This document shows positions 1-5,433 of a stretch of 8,115 nt of DNA, piece by piece. The translations under genes were made by a program, and so were the position numbers. The stretch covers positions 1 through 8,115 of the forward strand of contig NZ_JAKDJU010000137.1 of the NCBI RefSeq assembly GCF_030453725.1, read 5' to 3'. A model generated the notes under the pieces. It did not search any database and was not told where the DNA came from. It saw only the letters and a program-made list of their open reading frames with translations. This DNA is from Brevibacterium picturae (lineage in GTDB: Bacteria > Actinomycetota > Actinomycetes > Actinomycetales > Brevibacteriaceae). Each line of letters opens with the position of its first letter. The first letter of the stretch is position 1.

Positions 1-110
1 CAGCCGAGGAAGTCCTCAGCCTCGGTGTCGCCGCTGCCGCCTGATCCACAGGCGGAGAGTACGAGGGCAGATGCGGCGGCAATGGACACCGCAGATACGA
101 GCTTCTTCAC
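1..110 (-). CDS. Lipoprotein N-terminus, possibly an ABC-transporter solute-binding protein (partial)
   Basis: Only the first 36 codons are in the window; the gene reads leftward out of it. The start is GTG at 110-108. It is followed by KK, a hydrophobic run of Ala, Val, Leu and Ser, and the lipobox LSAC with the lipidated Cys at residue 21, then a Gly/Ser/Asp/Glu-rich tether (GSGGSGDTEAED). This is a textbook type II signal peptide, so the protein should be anchored to the outer face of the membrane. An upstream in-frame start is excluded, because the nearby GTG in the purine-rich leader meets a stop at once. The leader has only a weak GAGA-type ribosome binding site. Lipoproteins of this form are most often solute-binding subunits of ABC importers. 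The ending EDFLG before the edge recalls some BMP/nucleoside-binding lipoproteins, but that is a weak impression and the ligand cannot be named. Confidence 0.85.
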   Translation of the reverse strand, partial: MKKLVSAVSIAAASALVLSACGSGGSGDTEAEDFLG

Positions 111-242
111 GTTTTCTCTTTTCTCACGTTTCTCACGACCAACAATGGCGTCGATCGAGGCACAGAGTCCTCCGCCGAGTTTGTGAAACCACTGGATGAT
201 CAGTCATATTTCAATGAATTTTCCGTCAGTCTAATGCCACCG

Positions 243-262
243 GAGGCCCTATCGGGGGCCTC
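243..262. other. Short GC-rich stem-loop in the divergent spacer
   Basis: Arms GAGGCCC (243-249) and GGGCCTC (256-262) pair perfectly over 7 bp around a 6-nt loop. No T-tract follows on either strand, and it lies between two divergent genes, so a terminator role is unlikely. It could be an operator or leader structure for the lipoprotein gene on the minus strand. The function is unknown. Confidence 0.4.
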
Positions 263-276
263 TAGCATCTGAATCC

Positions 277-305
277 TCGACACCGATATGAAAACGCAAC
301 ATAAC
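277..305 (+). promoter_or_regulatory. Candidate promoter for the ABC-F gene
   Basis: TCGACA at 277-282 (one change from TTGACA) and CATAAC at 300-305 are separated by 17 bp. The same -35 hexamer appears in the candidate promoter at 4021-4049. Transcription would start near 312 and give a leader of about 160 nt containing the GC-rich repeats and stem-loop at 330-399. This was found by consensus matching only. TAACTT at 302-307, with a 19-bp spacer, is an alternative -10. Confidence 0.35.
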
Positions 306-329
306 TTCATTTTCGCCCTGCCCCGGCGT

Positions 330-399
330 CGGGTCCGGCCGCCCCGCAGGGCGTCCCTCGGCACCGGGTCCAGCCACCCCGGACGGTGTCTTCGGTTCC
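330..399. repeat. Imperfect 35-bp tandem repeat in the ABC-F leader region
   Basis: Unit 1 begins at 330 and unit 2 at 365. Both start with CGGGTCC, then GCC and CCCCG blocks that differ only at single purine positions, and then diverge while keeping a GTC...TCGG core. The second unit contains a stem, CACCG/TCC at 362-371 with GGACGGTG at 381-388, interrupted by a 2-nt GG bulge. If the promoter at 277-305 is real, this region is transcribed as 5' leader. Apart from this repeat, the stem-loop at 243-262 and the promoter, I see nothing in the 361-bp spacer 111-471. Confidence 0.5.
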
Positions 400-461
400 G
401 GCCCCTGACTGCCTGCCGACTGCCCGCGCATGCTGGTCTCGGACCACTCGTGCTCTAGGCT

Positions 462-467
462 GGAGGG
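462..467 (+). promoter_or_regulatory. Ribosome binding site that fixes the ABC-F start
   Basis: GGAGGG lies 4 nt before the ATG at 472. This makes 472 the preferred start over the in-frame ATG at 430, which has no Shine-Dalgarno and would add 14 residues unlike the family. A TAGGCT hexamer at 456-461 fits the TAnnnT -10 pattern, but a transcript starting from it would lack this binding site. Confidence 0.75.
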
Positions 468-471
468 TGTT

Positions 472-2328
472 ATGGCACATCTTCTCGGGGCTGAAGCCCT
501 GCACCTCGAATACCCCACCCGCATCGTCTTCGACTCCGTGACGCTCGGCGTCGACGCCGGGGACATGATCGGCATCGTCGGCCGCAACGGCGATGGAAAG
601 TCGAGCCTGCTGGGCATGCTCGCCGGCACCATCGAACCCGATTCCGGCCGCGTGACCTACCGCGGCGGAATGCGCCTGGGCATGCTCAACCAGCGCGACA
701 CCATGGATTCCGATGCCAGCGTCGGCCATTCCGTCGTCGGCGACATGGACGACCACGAATGGGCCCGCGACGCGAAGGCCCGGGACATCATCGCAGGACT
801 CATCGCCGACCTCGACTGGAATGCCACCATCGGCAGCCTCTCCGGCGGCCAGCGCCGACGTGTGGCTCTGGCGGCGCTGCTCATCGAGGACTGGGACCTG
901 CTCATCCTCGATGAGCCGACAAACCACCTCGACGTCGACGGCATCTCATGGTTGGCCAAGCACATCAAGAACCGGTGGGCGAAGAACTCCGGTGCCCTGC
1001 TGCTCGTGACCCACGACCGGTGGTTCCTCGATGAGGTCTGCACCAAGACCTGGGAGGTCCACGACCAGATCGTCGAGCCCTTCGAAGGCGGATATGCCGC
1101 CTACGTCCTCCAGCGCGTCGAACGTGATCGGATCGCGGCCGCGACGGAGCAGAAGCGCCAGAACCTCATGCGCAAGGAACTGGCATGGCTGCGCCGAGGC
1201 GCGCCCGCCCGAACCTCGAAGCCGAAGTTCCGGATCGAAGCGGCAAACCAGCTCATCGCCGATGTACCGGAGGTGCGCAACCCGATCGAGCTGAAGAAGA
1301 TGGCGACCGCACGTCTGGGCAAGGACGTCGTCGACCTCCTCGACGTGTCTCTGAGTTTCGGTGACCAGCAGATACTGGACAATGTCACCTGGCGCATCGG
1401 TCCGGGTGAACGCACGGGGATCCTGGGTCCCAACGGCGCCGGCAAGTCGACTCTGCTCAGTCTGATTGCGGGTGAGCTCGAACCGGACGAGGGCAGAGTC
1501 AAACGCGGGAAGACCGTGAAGGTCGGGGTCCTCGATCAGCAGTTCAAGGATCTGGCCGCGATCGGTGGGCAGAGAGTGCGTGAGGTTCTGTCGGAATCGA
1601 AGACGAACTTCACCATCGAGGGCAAGGACTACACCCCGGCACAGCTGTTGGAGCGCCTCGGTTTCGCCAAGGAACACCTCTCGGCTCGGGTCAAGGAGCT
1701 CTCCGGCGGACAGAAGCGGCGGTTGCAGCTGTTGCTGCTGCTCATGTCCGAACCCAATGTCATCATCCTCGATGAGCCGACCAATGACGTCGACTCAGAT
1801 ATGTTGGCGGCGATGGAGGACCTCCTCGATTCCTGGCCCGGCACGCTGATCGTCGTCTCTCACGACAGGTACCTGCTCGAGCGCGTCACCGATCAGCAGT
1901 ACGCGATCCTCGACAAGGGTCTGCGCCATGTTCCCGGAGGCGTCGACGAGTATCTGAAGCTGCGCGCCGAAGACGCCAAGTCCGGAGGATCGGCCAAGTC
2001 CGTCGGTTCGGTCACATCCGGCGGCTCGAACAAATCCGTCGGTTCGACCGCATCCGGGGAGTCGACTGGCTCTGGCTCCGGCGGTGCAGGAGAGGACACG
2101 CTCTCCGGCGCCCAAGCCCGGGCGGCGAAGAAGGAGGCCTCCTCGATCGAACGCCGCATGGACAAGCTGAGCAAACGGATCGCTCGCGCCCACGACGAGA
2201 TGGCCGACCACGACCAAACCGACTTCGAGGGGCTGCAGAAGCTCACCTCATCCCTGCAGGAGCTCAACGACAAAATGAGCGAGCTGGAAGAGCGCTGGCT
2301 CGAAACCACCGAGGCCTTGGACGACTGA
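472..2328 (+). CDS. ABC-F family ATPase (Uup-like), ribosome-associated
   Basis: This 618-residue soluble protein has two ABC domains and no membrane segments, the ABC-F plan. Domain 1 has Walker A GRNGDGKS (37-44), signature LSGGQ (123-127), Walker B ending D147-E148 and switch His181. A charged linker rich in Arg, Lys and Glu (about 205-280) corresponds to the arm that contacts P-site tRNA in ABC-F proteins. Domain 2 has GPNGAGKS (319-326), LSGGQ (410-414), D434-E435 and His464. A Gly/Ser tether (about 503-545) leads to a C-terminal helical domain (550-618) with a coiled-coil pattern, as in Uup. Both ATPase sites look intact. Known ABC-F proteins enter the ribosomal E site to relieve stalling or protect against ribosome-targeting antibiotics. 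The C-terminal coiled coil favours an Uup-like housekeeping role over a resistance protein, but sequence alone cannot settle that. It is probably co-transcribed with the downstream TraR/DksA gene. Confidence 0.93.
   Translation: MAHLLGAEALHLEYPTRIVFDSVTLGVDAGDMIGIVGRNGDGKSSLLGMLAGTIEPDSGRVTYRGGMRLGMLNQRDTMDSDASVGHSVVGDMDDHEWARDAKARDIIAGLIADLDWNATIGSLSGGQRRRVALAALLIEDWDLLILDEPTNHLDVDGISWLAKHIKNRWAKNSGALLLVTHDRWFLDEVCTKTWEVHDQIVEPFEGGYAAYVLQRVERDRIAAATEQKRQNLMRKELAWLRRGAPARTSKPKFRIEAANQLIADVPEVRNPIELKKMATARLGKDVVDLLDVSLSFGDQQILDNVTWRIGPGERTGILGPNGAGKSTLLSLIAGELEPDEGRVKRGKTVKVGVLDQQFKDLAAIGGQRVREVLSESKTNFTIEGKDYTPAQLLERLGFAKEHLSARVKELSGGQKRRLQLLLLLMSEPNVIILDEPTNDVDSDMLAAMEDLLDSWPGTLIVVSHDRYLLERVTDQQYAILDKGLRHVPGGVDEYLKLRAEDAKSGGSAKSVGSVTSGGSNKSVGSTASGESTGSGSGGAGEDTLSGAQARAAKKEASSIERRMDKLSKRIARAHDEMADHDQTDFEGLQKLTSSLQELNDKMSELEERWLETTEALDD
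1996..2067 (+). repeat. In-frame 36-bp duplication in the ABC-F Gly/Ser tether
   Basis: Residues 509-520 (KSVGSVTSGGSN) and 521-532 (KSVGSTASGEST) are two imperfect copies of a 12-residue unit. At DNA level the copies start with AAGTCCGTCGGTTCG and AAATCCGTCGGTTCG. A half-copy (KSGGSA) precedes them. The repeat keeps the frame and lengthens the flexible linker between the second ATPase domain and the C-terminal coiled coil. Confidence 0.8.
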
Positions 2329-2329
2329 G

Positions 2330-2375
2330 GGCGAACGGGGAGACGTGCTGATGGCGAACGGGGAGACGTGCTGAT
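2330..2375 (+). repeat. Exact 23-bp tandem duplication carrying a ribosome binding site and start codon
   Basis: The unit GGCGAACGGGGAGACGTGCT plus GAT occurs at 2330-2352 and again, without a mismatch, at 2353-2375. Each copy contains GGGGAG followed 8 nt later by ATG. The second copy starts the TraR/DksA gene. Because 23 is not a multiple of three, the first copy's ATG is out of frame with that gene. The lack of any divergence suggests a recent slippage event. Confidence 0.95.
2351..2374 (+). other. Possible 7-codon leader peptide created by the duplication
   Basis: The ATG of the first repeat copy (2351), preceded by GGGGAG at 2337-2342, reads MANGETC and stops at TGA 2372-2374. The stop overlaps the ATG at 2374 of the TraR/DksA gene as TGATG, an arrangement typical of translational coupling. 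It may be an accident of the duplication. It has the signals to be translated but no evidence of function. Confidence 0.35.
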
Positions 2376-2718
2376 GGTCGATTCGATTCGGATGCGAGAG
2401 CTGCTGCATGCCGAAGACTCCGAGACCAGGAAGCTCATCAGAGCCCTGTCCTCGGACATCGATGATCTCGCGGCCGCACGCGAGGGTGACAACAGCGACG
2501 ACGAGCATGACCCTGAAGGGGCGACCCTTGCCTTCGAACGCTCGCAGGCAGACACTCTGCTGCGCCAGTGCCAGGAGCGCCTGATCGAAATCGCCGAGGC
2601 ACTGGCGAGACTTGAGAGCGGGACGTTCGGAATCTGCACCAACTGCGCAAAACCCATCCCGGACGTGCGGCTGGAGATCCGACCCTACGCGCCGACCTGC
2701 GTCGCCTGCGCCCGCTGA
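2374..2718 (+). CDS. TraR/DksA family C4 zinc-finger protein
   Basis: The product is 114 residues. The N-terminal two thirds is acidic and helical, broken near residues 40-50 by an acidic turn (DNSDDEHDPEG). A zinc finger follows with Cys88, Cys91, Cys109 and Cys112, spaced C-x2-C-x17-C-x2-C exactly as in DksA. Family members insert a coiled coil into the secondary channel of RNA polymerase and alter initiation at selected promoters. The DxxDxA tip of E. coli DksA is not matched: D43 and D46 are present but Glu replaces the Ala. Regulatory behaviour therefore cannot be assumed to be the same. The ATG at 2374 is preferred because GGGGAG (2360-2365) lies 8 nt before it; the in-frame GTG at 2368 is only 2 nt from that site. 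The gene follows the ABC-F stop by 45 nt and is probably in the same transcript. Confidence 0.88.
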   Translation: MVDSIRMRELLHAEDSETRKLIRALSSDIDDLAAAREGDNSDDEHDPEGATLAFERSQADTLLRQCQERLIEIAEALARLESGTFGICTNCAKPIPDVRLEIRPYAPTCVACAR

Positions 2719-2803
2719 GCAGGCAGCCACTTTCAGCCTGAACGCGACCTGATCTCCGCCTTACAGCGTGATGAGATCTTTCTGCTTTGCGCAGTCGACG
2801 CGC

Positions 2804-2809
2804 TATCGT
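2804..2809 (+). promoter_or_regulatory. Candidate -10 box for a leaderless acyltransferase transcript
   Basis: TATCGT fits the actinobacterial TAnnnT consensus. Exactly 6 nt separate it from GTG at 2816, so transcription would begin on the first base of the start codon. No good -35 is visible and there is no Shine-Dalgarno before this start, which agrees with leaderless expression. Confidence 0.4.
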
Positions 2810-2815
2810 GGCGTG

Positions 2816-3871
2816 GTGCCCACACGAGATCACCGCCTGGACCGCGCCAAAGGCATCCTCATCTTCACAGTCGTCCTCGGCCACCTGCTGGCCCGGACGG
2901 GGCCGTGGGATGACGAAGTGCTGAGTGCGCCGATGTACCTCATCTACTCGTTCCACATGCCGGCCTTCGTCTTCCTGGCCGGAGTCACAGCGAAGTCGAC
3001 GAGGCTGCCCGAACGCGTCCTGACCTTCCTGGTCCTGCTGTTCACTGTATTGCCCCTGCTGTGGGGCTGGATGTGGCTCGTCGGCCTCGATCCCGACTAC
3101 AGCTTCCTGACTCCGTTCTGGTACTCGTGGTTCCTGCTGTCGATGGCGTGCTGGATCATCACCGTGCCGTTCATCGAACGGTTCCCACGAACGATCCTCG
3201 TCACCTCGGTGGTGGTGGGGCTCTTCGGCGGCATTCTGCCGCTGCTCGATACTGAACTCTCGGCGTCACGGTCGATGATCTTCTGGCCCTTCTTCGTCAT
3301 CGGCAAGCTCTACGGCAAGCAGATCCTCAACTGGGCGGGCAGCCTGCGCATCTGGCAGAAACTGTTCTTCACGGCTGCTGCGCTGGGCACGATCGGCTAT
3401 TTCTACCTCGACGAGGTCGACCACCACTGGTTGTACGGCAGCCTCAACTTCGCTCATTTCGGTGTCAGCATCCCCGAAGGCGTCGGGCTTCGTCTCATCG
3501 TCAACATCGGGTCTGTGCTCATGACTCTGATGCTGCTCATGTGGGTGGGCGAGAAGGACAACCTCATCGCCAAGATCGGCCGCCACAGCCTGGCAGTCTA
3601 TGTCATCCACGGGTTCGTCGTCCGCGGTCTCGAGCCCCTCCTCGATGACATCGACGAAGTGCTCGGCTCCCCGCTGATCTTCGTCATCTGTCTCGCCCTG
3701 GCGCTGCTCGCCACCTACGTGCTGTCGTGGGCGCCCTTCGAACGCGGCCTGCGCTGGTACTCCTCAACCGTGACCCGGCTGCTGCTCGCCCCGTTTGCGC
3801 CACTGCGTTCGAAGTTCGCCGGACATGCGGAGAAGGCCACCACACAGAAGCCCGAGTCACCCACCCGGTGA
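2816..3871 (+). CDS. Membrane-bound acyltransferase, acyltransferase-3 / fucose 4-O-acetylase-like
   Basis: This 351-residue polytopic membrane protein has about ten hydrophobic segments. Family motifs are clear: LDRAKGI at 8-14 entering the first membrane helix, LGH with His23, SFHMPAFVFLAG at 45-56 with His47, and IGRHSLAVYVIHG at 254-266 near the C terminus. In the acyltransferase-3 family these histidines and arginines lie at the site that moves acyl groups, usually acetyl, to sugars or other surface molecules. The acceptor cannot be deduced, since no glycan genes are nearby. The start is uncertain. GTG 2816 puts the RxxxLDxAKG motif close to the N terminus as is usual. GTG 2768 or ATG 2771 would add 15-16 residues and has no ribosome binding site. 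The C-terminal 20 residues are a polar Lys/Thr-rich tail. It is separated from the upstream regulator gene by 97 nt and is probably transcribed independently. Confidence 0.85.
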   Translation: MPTRDHRLDRAKGILIFTVVLGHLLARTGPWDDEVLSAPMYLIYSFHMPAFVFLAGVTAKSTRLPERVLTFLVLLFTVLPLLWGWMWLVGLDPDYSFLTPFWYSWFLLSMACWIITVPFIERFPRTILVTSVVVGLFGGILPLLDTELSASRSMIFWPFFVIGKLYGKQILNWAGSLRIWQKLFFTAAALGTIGYFYLDEVDHHWLYGSLNFAHFGVSIPEGVGLRLIVNIGSVLMTLMLLMWVGEKDNLIAKIGRHSLAVYVIHGFVVRGLEPLLDDIDEVLGSPLIFVICLALALLATYVLSWAPFERGLRWYSSTVTRLLLAPFAPLRSKFAGHAEKATTQKPESPTR

Positions 3872-3875
3872 CTCG
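3853..3875 (+). terminator. Perfect 9-bp stem-loop overlapping the acyltransferase stop
   Basis: CGAGTCACC (3853-3861) pairs with GGTGACTCG (3867-3875) around a 5-nt loop, and the TGA stop at 3869-3871 lies inside the right arm. There is no T-tract after it, so this is not a classical intrinsic terminator. Such short stems at gene ends in high-GC bacteria may still act as terminators or protect the 3' end. Confidence 0.45.
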
Positions 3876-3879
3876 CTCC

Positions 3880-3957
3880 AACGGCTGAGCCGTATCCGTG
3901 GCTGAATCGCGCAAACGGCTGAACCAACGGCCGAACCAACGGTTGGGCCGAACCAAC
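3880..3957. repeat. Degenerate 12-bp tandem repeats, AACGGCYGAACC
   Basis: AACGGCTGAGCC is at 3880-3891. The tandem series is AACGGCTGAACC (3914-3925), AACGGCCGAACC (3926-3937) and a third copy with a 5-nt insertion (3938-3954), followed by AAC. The third copy forms the palindrome CCAAC-G-GTTGG (3936-3946). No coding function is seen. The array lies upstream of the methyltransferase promoter and downstream of the acyltransferase. Confidence 0.7.
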
Positions 3958-3977
3958 TGCTCGTGATGCGTCGGCGT

Positions 3978-4034
3978 GTGACTGAATGTGTCAGCGTGAC
4001 CTCAATATGTCGATGTGACGTCGACAACGTCGGC
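3978..4034 (+). promoter_or_regulatory. Three-unit operator-like array upstream of the methyltransferase promoter
   Basis: Three units begin with GTGAC at 3978, 3996 and 4015, 18 and 19 bp apart, about two helical turns. The first contains the inverted repeat TGAC-N7-GTCA (3979-3993). The third contains GACGT-N5-ACGTC (4017-4031), centred on the palindrome GTCGAC and covering the candidate -35 box. The even spacing and the overlap with the promoter suggest a regulator binding to one face of the DNA. The regulator is unknown. Confidence 0.4.
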
Positions 4035-4049
4035 GAAAATGGTTATATG
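4021..4049 (+). promoter_or_regulatory. Candidate promoter of the homocysteine methyltransferase gene
   Basis: The -35 TCGACA (4021-4026) and -10 TATATG (4044-4049) are 17 bp apart. The start site would be near 4055-4056, giving a leader of about 63 nt. The AT-rich -10 stands out in this GC-rich DNA. Confidence 0.5.
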
Positions 4050-4054
4050 CCTAA

Positions 4055-4075
4055 GTTCAGGTCTTCAGCCTGAGC
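4055..4075 (+). other. Stem-loop at the start of the methyltransferase leader
   Basis: GTTCAGG (4055-4061) can pair with CCTGAGC (4069-4075) over 7 positions including one G-T wobble, with a 7-nt loop. It would be the first structure in the mRNA. It does not look like a SAM riboswitch, being much too small. The Shine-Dalgarno GGAGAG follows at 4108-4113, 5 nt before the ATG. Confidence 0.35.
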
Positions 4076-4118
4076 GAGTTCAACCTCCTGTCCTCTACTT
4101 TCTGTACGGAGAGCTCTC

Positions 4119-5165
4119 ATGACCACCAACGTCTTGACCGAACGCCTCAATGCCGGACCCGTGATCTGCGCCGAAGGCTTCCTGTTCGAACTCGAGAAGC
4201 GCGGCTACCTGTCCGCCGGAGAATTCGTGCCCGAGGTCGCGCTCGAATTCCCCGATGCCCTGCGCTCACTGCACGTGGACTTCCAGCGCGCCGGCTCGGA
4301 CATCGTCGAAGCCTTCACCTACAACGGTCACCGCGAGAAGATGCGGGTCATCGGCAAGGAGGATCTGCTCGAACCTCTCAACCGCTCCGCGCTGCAGATC
4401 GCCCGCGGCGTTGCCGACGCCAAACCCGGAAACTTCATGGCCGGAAACATCTCGAACTCGAACATCTGGGATCCCGAGAATCCGGACCGCCAGGCCGAGG
4501 TCCGTTCCATGTTCACCGAGATGGTGGGGTGGGCCGTGGACGAAGGCGCCGACCTCATCGTCGGCGAGACCTTCTACTTCGCCGGTGAGGCCATTGCTGC
4601 GGCCGAGATCGCCAAGGCCAGCGGCCTGCCCGTCGTCCTCACCCTGGCCCCCATGGCCTTCCAGGAGATGGCCGATGGCGTCGGCATCGTCGAAACGGCG
4701 CAGAAGCTCGAACAGCTGGGCGTCGACGTCGTCGGCCTCAACTGCTTCCGCGGACCCGCCACGATGCTGCCGTGGCTGAAGGAGATCCGTGCGGCAGTGT
4801 CCTGTCACGTCGGTGCCCTGCCCATCCCCTACCGCACGACCCAGGATGAACCCACGTTCTTCAACCTCTCCGATCCCCGCGCCGAGGTGGCTTCCCCGCA
4901 CGGTCGCACCTTCCCCACCGCCCTCGACCCACTGCAGACCAACCGCTATGAGATCGGCGCGTTCGCGAAGGAAGCCTATGACCTGGGAGTGAACTACATC
5001 GGCGTGTGCTGTGGCGCGACCCCGATGCACATCCGTGAGGTCGCCGAGGCTGTCGGGCTGACCACCGATGCCAGCCGGTTCTCGGAGAACATGAAGAACC
5101 ACTTCATGTACGGCGACAACGAACGCCTCGCCGACAACGTCATCGCGCTCGGCTCCACCGCCTGA
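4119..5165 (+). CDS. Homocysteine S-methyltransferase family protein, betaine--homocysteine methyltransferase-like
   Basis: The 348-residue protein is a single homocysteine-methyltransferase (TIM barrel) domain. It resembles animal BHMT from the start: ERLNAG (8-13), LEKRGY (25-30), RAGSDIVEAFTY (57-68), then NC at 208-209 and GVNYIGVCCG at 290-299. Cys209, Cys297 and Cys298 match the three zinc ligands that activate the homocysteine thiol, and Glu150 matches the glutamate (E159 of BHMT) near the homocysteine amino group. The reaction is therefore transfer of a methyl group, possibly from glycine betaine, to homocysteine, making methionine in the cytoplasm. The N-terminal Asp26 of BHMT falls on an Ala-Glu pair here (18-19), and the C-terminal dimerisation arm of the 406-residue animal enzyme is missing, so the methyl donor is uncertain. 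The start is well supported by GGAGAG 5 nt upstream. The gene stands alone, with its own promoter and a convergent neighbour. Confidence 0.85.
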   Translation: MTTNVLTERLNAGPVICAEGFLFELEKRGYLSAGEFVPEVALEFPDALRSLHVDFQRAGSDIVEAFTYNGHREKMRVIGKEDLLEPLNRSALQIARGVADAKPGNFMAGNISNSNIWDPENPDRQAEVRSMFTEMVGWAVDEGADLIVGETFYFAGEAIAAAEIAKASGLPVVLTLAPMAFQEMADGVGIVETAQKLEQLGVDVVGLNCFRGPATMLPWLKEIRAAVSCHVGALPIPYRTTQDEPTFFNLSDPRAEVASPHGRTFPTALDPLQTNRYEIGAFAKEAYDLGVNYIGVCCGATPMHIREVAEAVGLTTDASRFSENMKNHFMYGDNERLADNVIALGSTA

Positions 5166-5214
5166 GGCAGGCAATCAGCAGTACCGCCTGAGCCAGGTTG
5201 CAGTCACCGCCCGA
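5157..5214. repeat. Degenerate repeats overlapping the methyltransferase stop
   Basis: ACCGCCTGAG occurs at 5157-5166, where it includes the TGA stop, and at 5183-5192, with ACCGCCCGAG at 5205-5214. The first two are followed by CAGG and then GCAGT, so the repeated unit is about 23-26 bp. This appears to be an old tandem duplication of the gene end. Confidence 0.55.
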
Positions 5215-5246
5215 GGATTCATGCGATCTGGCCCGGGAGCTGAGAG

Positions 5247-5314
5247 CACCACGCACCAACAGCGCCATAACCTCCCCTCGCAACTGGAGGTTATGGCGCT
5301 GTTGGTGCGTGGTG
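5247..5314. repeat. Perfect 29-bp inverted repeat between convergent genes (hairpin copy 1)
   Basis: The left arm 5247-5275 and right arm 5286-5314 are exact reverse complements, with a 10-nt loop (CCTCGCAACT). It lies 81 nt after the methyltransferase stop and about 160 nt from the stop of the convergent transporter gene. It could act as a bidirectional terminator, although no T-tract follows on either strand. The right arm is related in sequence to the hairpin at 6393-6446, sharing the blocks GAGGTT, GGCGCT and TGGTG at the same spacing. It carries no transposase gene or flanking direct repeat. Confidence 0.95.
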
Positions 5315-5348
5315 TGCTGCTACCTGTATGGGAAGTTGCCGCGGGTCT

Positions 5349-5386
5349 GAATAGCAGCTGCCGGTATGAATAGCGGCTACCGGTAT
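5349..5386. repeat. Two 19-bp tandem repeats with an internal hairpin
   Basis: GAATAGCAGCTGCCGGTAT (5349-5367) and GAATAGCGGCTACCGGTAT (5368-5386) match at 17 of 19 positions. CCGGTA (5361-5366) and TACCGG (5378-5383) can pair across the junction. The repeats lie in the spacer downstream of both convergent genes. No function is apparent. Confidence 0.8.
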
Positions 5387-5407
5387 GGCTAGCTGTGGCC
5401 GCGAAAG

Positions 5408-5433
5408 GGCACTGCACTCGGCATCCTAGTGCC
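5408..5433 (-). terminator. Candidate terminator of the FNT transporter gene
   Basis: Reading on the minus strand, GGCACT pairs with AGTGCC and is followed by CTTTC, a weak T-rich tail. A second register, GCACT at 5414-5418 with AGTGC at 5428-5432, is also possible. It begins about 40 nt after the transporter stop. Confidence 0.35.

Noticed and set aside
946..1677. A 243-codon open frame antisense to the ABC-F gene
   Set aside because: The ABC-F frame has all expected motifs, and the antisense translation has no recognisable domain.
2714..2740. Hairpin after the TraR/DksA stop (CAGGC/GCCTG, or GCTGA/TCAGC)
   Set aside because: The stems are only 5 bp with loops of 11-14 nt and no T-tract follows, so they are too weak to call a terminator.
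3880..3957. CRISPR array
   Set aside because: The units are 12 bp, degenerate and directly adjacent with no spacers, and no cas genes are present.
4050..4118. A SAM or SAH riboswitch in the methyltransferase leader
   Set aside because: The leader is about 63 nt with a single simple stem-loop. I see no junction, pseudoknot or conserved core of known SAM-class riboswitches.
4266..5174. A 302-codon open frame antisense to the methyltransferase gene
   Set aside because: It is a shadow of high-GC codon bias. Its translation is rich in Gly, Asp, His and Val with no motif, while the sense frame is a clear enzyme.
5293..5373. A 26-codon open frame starting in the right arm of the 29-bp hairpin, with GGAGG just before ATG
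   Set aside because: GGAGG is only 2 nt from the ATG, the related hairpin copy has no ATG there, and the peptide ends in the tandem repeats. It is most likely a by-product of the hairpin sequence.
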